Below, piece after piece: positions 30,706 through 31,526 of a stretch of DNA of 31,526 bases. The notes under the pieces were generated by a model that was not told the origin of the DNA, made no database searches, and saw nothing but the letters and a program-made list of their open reading frames with translations. The stretch is taken from contig BDDC01001190.1 in the NCBI GenBank assembly GCA_001662425.1, positions 1-31,526 on the forward strand, read 5' to 3'. The translations under genes and the position numbers were made by a program. Source of the stretch: Chlamydomonas sphaeroides. Lineage: Eukaryota > Chlorophyta > Chlorophyceae > Chlamydomonadales > Chlamydomonadaceae. Every line of letters begins with the position of its first letter. Within the stretch, counting starts at the first letter, position 1.

Positions 30706-31285
30706 ATGAACAGCCCATCGCGGTCGGCGTTGCGCCAGGCCAGCGGAATAAGTCGCGACAAGGAAAAGGATGACCGGCTGGATACCGCGACGCACCTGCT
30801 CAGCGCTGCCAAGGCGGGTACCGGGAATCGGGGCTTGCGTCGGGGCGTGTCGAACGAAGTTCCCACCAGCAGGTACTGGCCTTCCTGTCGCAACACTGCT
30901 GGGGGCGGTAGGGGGTTGGTAGGCCGTGCGGAGCCTGACGGGCCATGGCCGCAACCCTGCCGTGGCCGTAACCCGGCTGCAGCCGTAACCCGGCCGTGGC
31001 GCTGACACAAAGCCCGGCCACCCCATTCTGCGCAGGTTAAGGCGGCCGCCAATGTTTTGGGCAAGGCCTACGCGTCGGATGCCATCAAGGCTGAGCAAAT
31101 AAAGTTCGGCATCAATGCGGCTGAGGTAGACACGGCGCTGCGTAAGGGCGTGGAGACGCTGGGCTACCTGCGCGAGGTGCAGTCCATAACCTCCGAGGCC
31201 CGGCTCAAGGCTGCGGCACCGCCCTCGGCCAACCGCGAGTTCCGTGAACAGAGCAGCTGGTGGCTGCCGAAGGAGGCGCTGCCAA
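30706..31285 (+). CDS. Unrecognised gene, first exons (3' partial)
   Basis: Exon 1 runs from ATG at 30706 to 30813 and encodes MNSPSRSALRQASGISRDKE and onward to THLLSAAK. Exon 2 is 31036-31285, opening after ctgcgcag with VKAAANVLGKAYASDAIKAE. It contains GINAAEVDTALRKGVETLGY and ends with SSWWLPKEALP at donor A|GTGAGA. The protein continues beyond the window. Composition is that of an ordinary soluble helical protein with no signal peptide or membrane segment. I do not recognise the family. The exon 1 donor would be GC (AAG|GCGGGT); a GT site in the same phase at 30847 (GGC|GTGTCG) is the alternative and would add eleven residues. Exon 2 is better supported than exon 1. Confidence 0.5.
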
Positions 31286-31387
31286 GTGAGAGGGGGGCGG
31301 GGCAGGGGGCGGATGAGGGAGGGCGCAGGGGCGGCATGCTTTGGTAGTTCTTGTGTGTTCATATGTTAGTAAAAGTAATGCTCCCCG

Positions 31388-31457
31388 CGCGGCACGCCCT
31401 GGGTTGTGTGTTCGTTTGTACAAGTTTTACGCCCCACGCGGCACGCCCTGGGTTGTG
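31388..31457. repeat. 21-bp repeat pair, 49-bp period
   Basis: The 21-mer running from cgcggcacgccc to gggttgtg is perfect at 31388-31408 and 31437-31457. A variant with gggtggatg occurs at 13948-13966. The copies lie in the intron after 31285. This is a short dispersed repeat family. Confidence 0.85.
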
Positions 31458-31458
31458 C

Positions 31459-31476
31459 GTGTGTGTGTGTGTGTGT
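31459..31476. repeat. GT microsatellite
   Basis: Nine perfect GT dinucleotides follow the second copy of the 21-bp repeat. This is a simple-sequence tract within a predicted intron. Confidence 0.95.
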
Positions 31477-31526
31477 ACCATATATGTTACACTCCAGCGG
31501 TGCCTTCTGCCTGTGCGCATGCCCAC

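Overview
The window looks like nuclear DNA of a volvocine green alga (Chlamydomonas/Volvox relatives). It is very GC-rich. Its genes are split into many exons by short introns, mostly GT-AG with a few GC-AG candidates. The TGTAA polyadenylation signal typical of these algae follows two of the genes. The recognisable proteins fit a photosynthetic, walled, possibly flagellated alga. All exon models below come from reading frames, splice signals and remembered family sequences; no alignment or RNA evidence was available.

Layout, left to right. (1) 1-2920, + strand: a 9-bp tandem repeat, then ten exons of gamma-tocopherol methyltransferase (VTE4); the 5' end lies outside the window. (2) 3014-3922: two direct repeats of about 215 bp enclosing a 480-bp block with an unrecognised reading frame. 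(3) 4696-9720, - strand: a seven-exon gene for a secreted 1481-residue protein with six fasciclin (FAS1)-like domains separated by proline-rich linkers, probably an extracellular-matrix or adhesion protein. (4) About 9.8-13.2 kb: no convincing gene. It holds repeat fragments, inverted repeats, a 22-bp perfect palindrome and a 10-N assembly gap. (5) 13286-13783, +: a tentative two-exon gene whose end runs into a dispersed repeat. (6) 14754-19267, +: a five-exon model for a 1250-residue protein of unknown function with a conserved-looking N-terminus and a long Ala/Gly/Pro-rich remainder. (7) 19540-19852, +: the 3' end of a LINE-type retrotransposon ORF. (8) 21708-29793, -: an 18-exon gene for a 1642-residue PB1-domain, Raf-like (MAPKKK) protein kinase. 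(9) 30706 to the right edge, +: the first exons of an unrecognised gene, divergent from the kinase.

The genes do not form one pathway. VTE4 acts in plastid vitamin E synthesis, the FAS1 protein outside the cell, and the kinase in cytoplasmic signalling. A dispersed repeat of about 180 bp links several regions. One copy (11954-12133) is inverted relative to a nearly identical copy just upstream of the kinase start codon (29859-30037), and a diverged copy (about 13756-13885) forms the end of the tentative small gene.

I did not find a clearly new biological system. The points most worth checking are three candidate GC-AG introns, the six-FAS1 protein, the insertion inside the kinase catalytic domain, the tiny upstream ORF overlapping the kinase start codon, and the repeat-block-repeat element at 3.0-3.9 kb.
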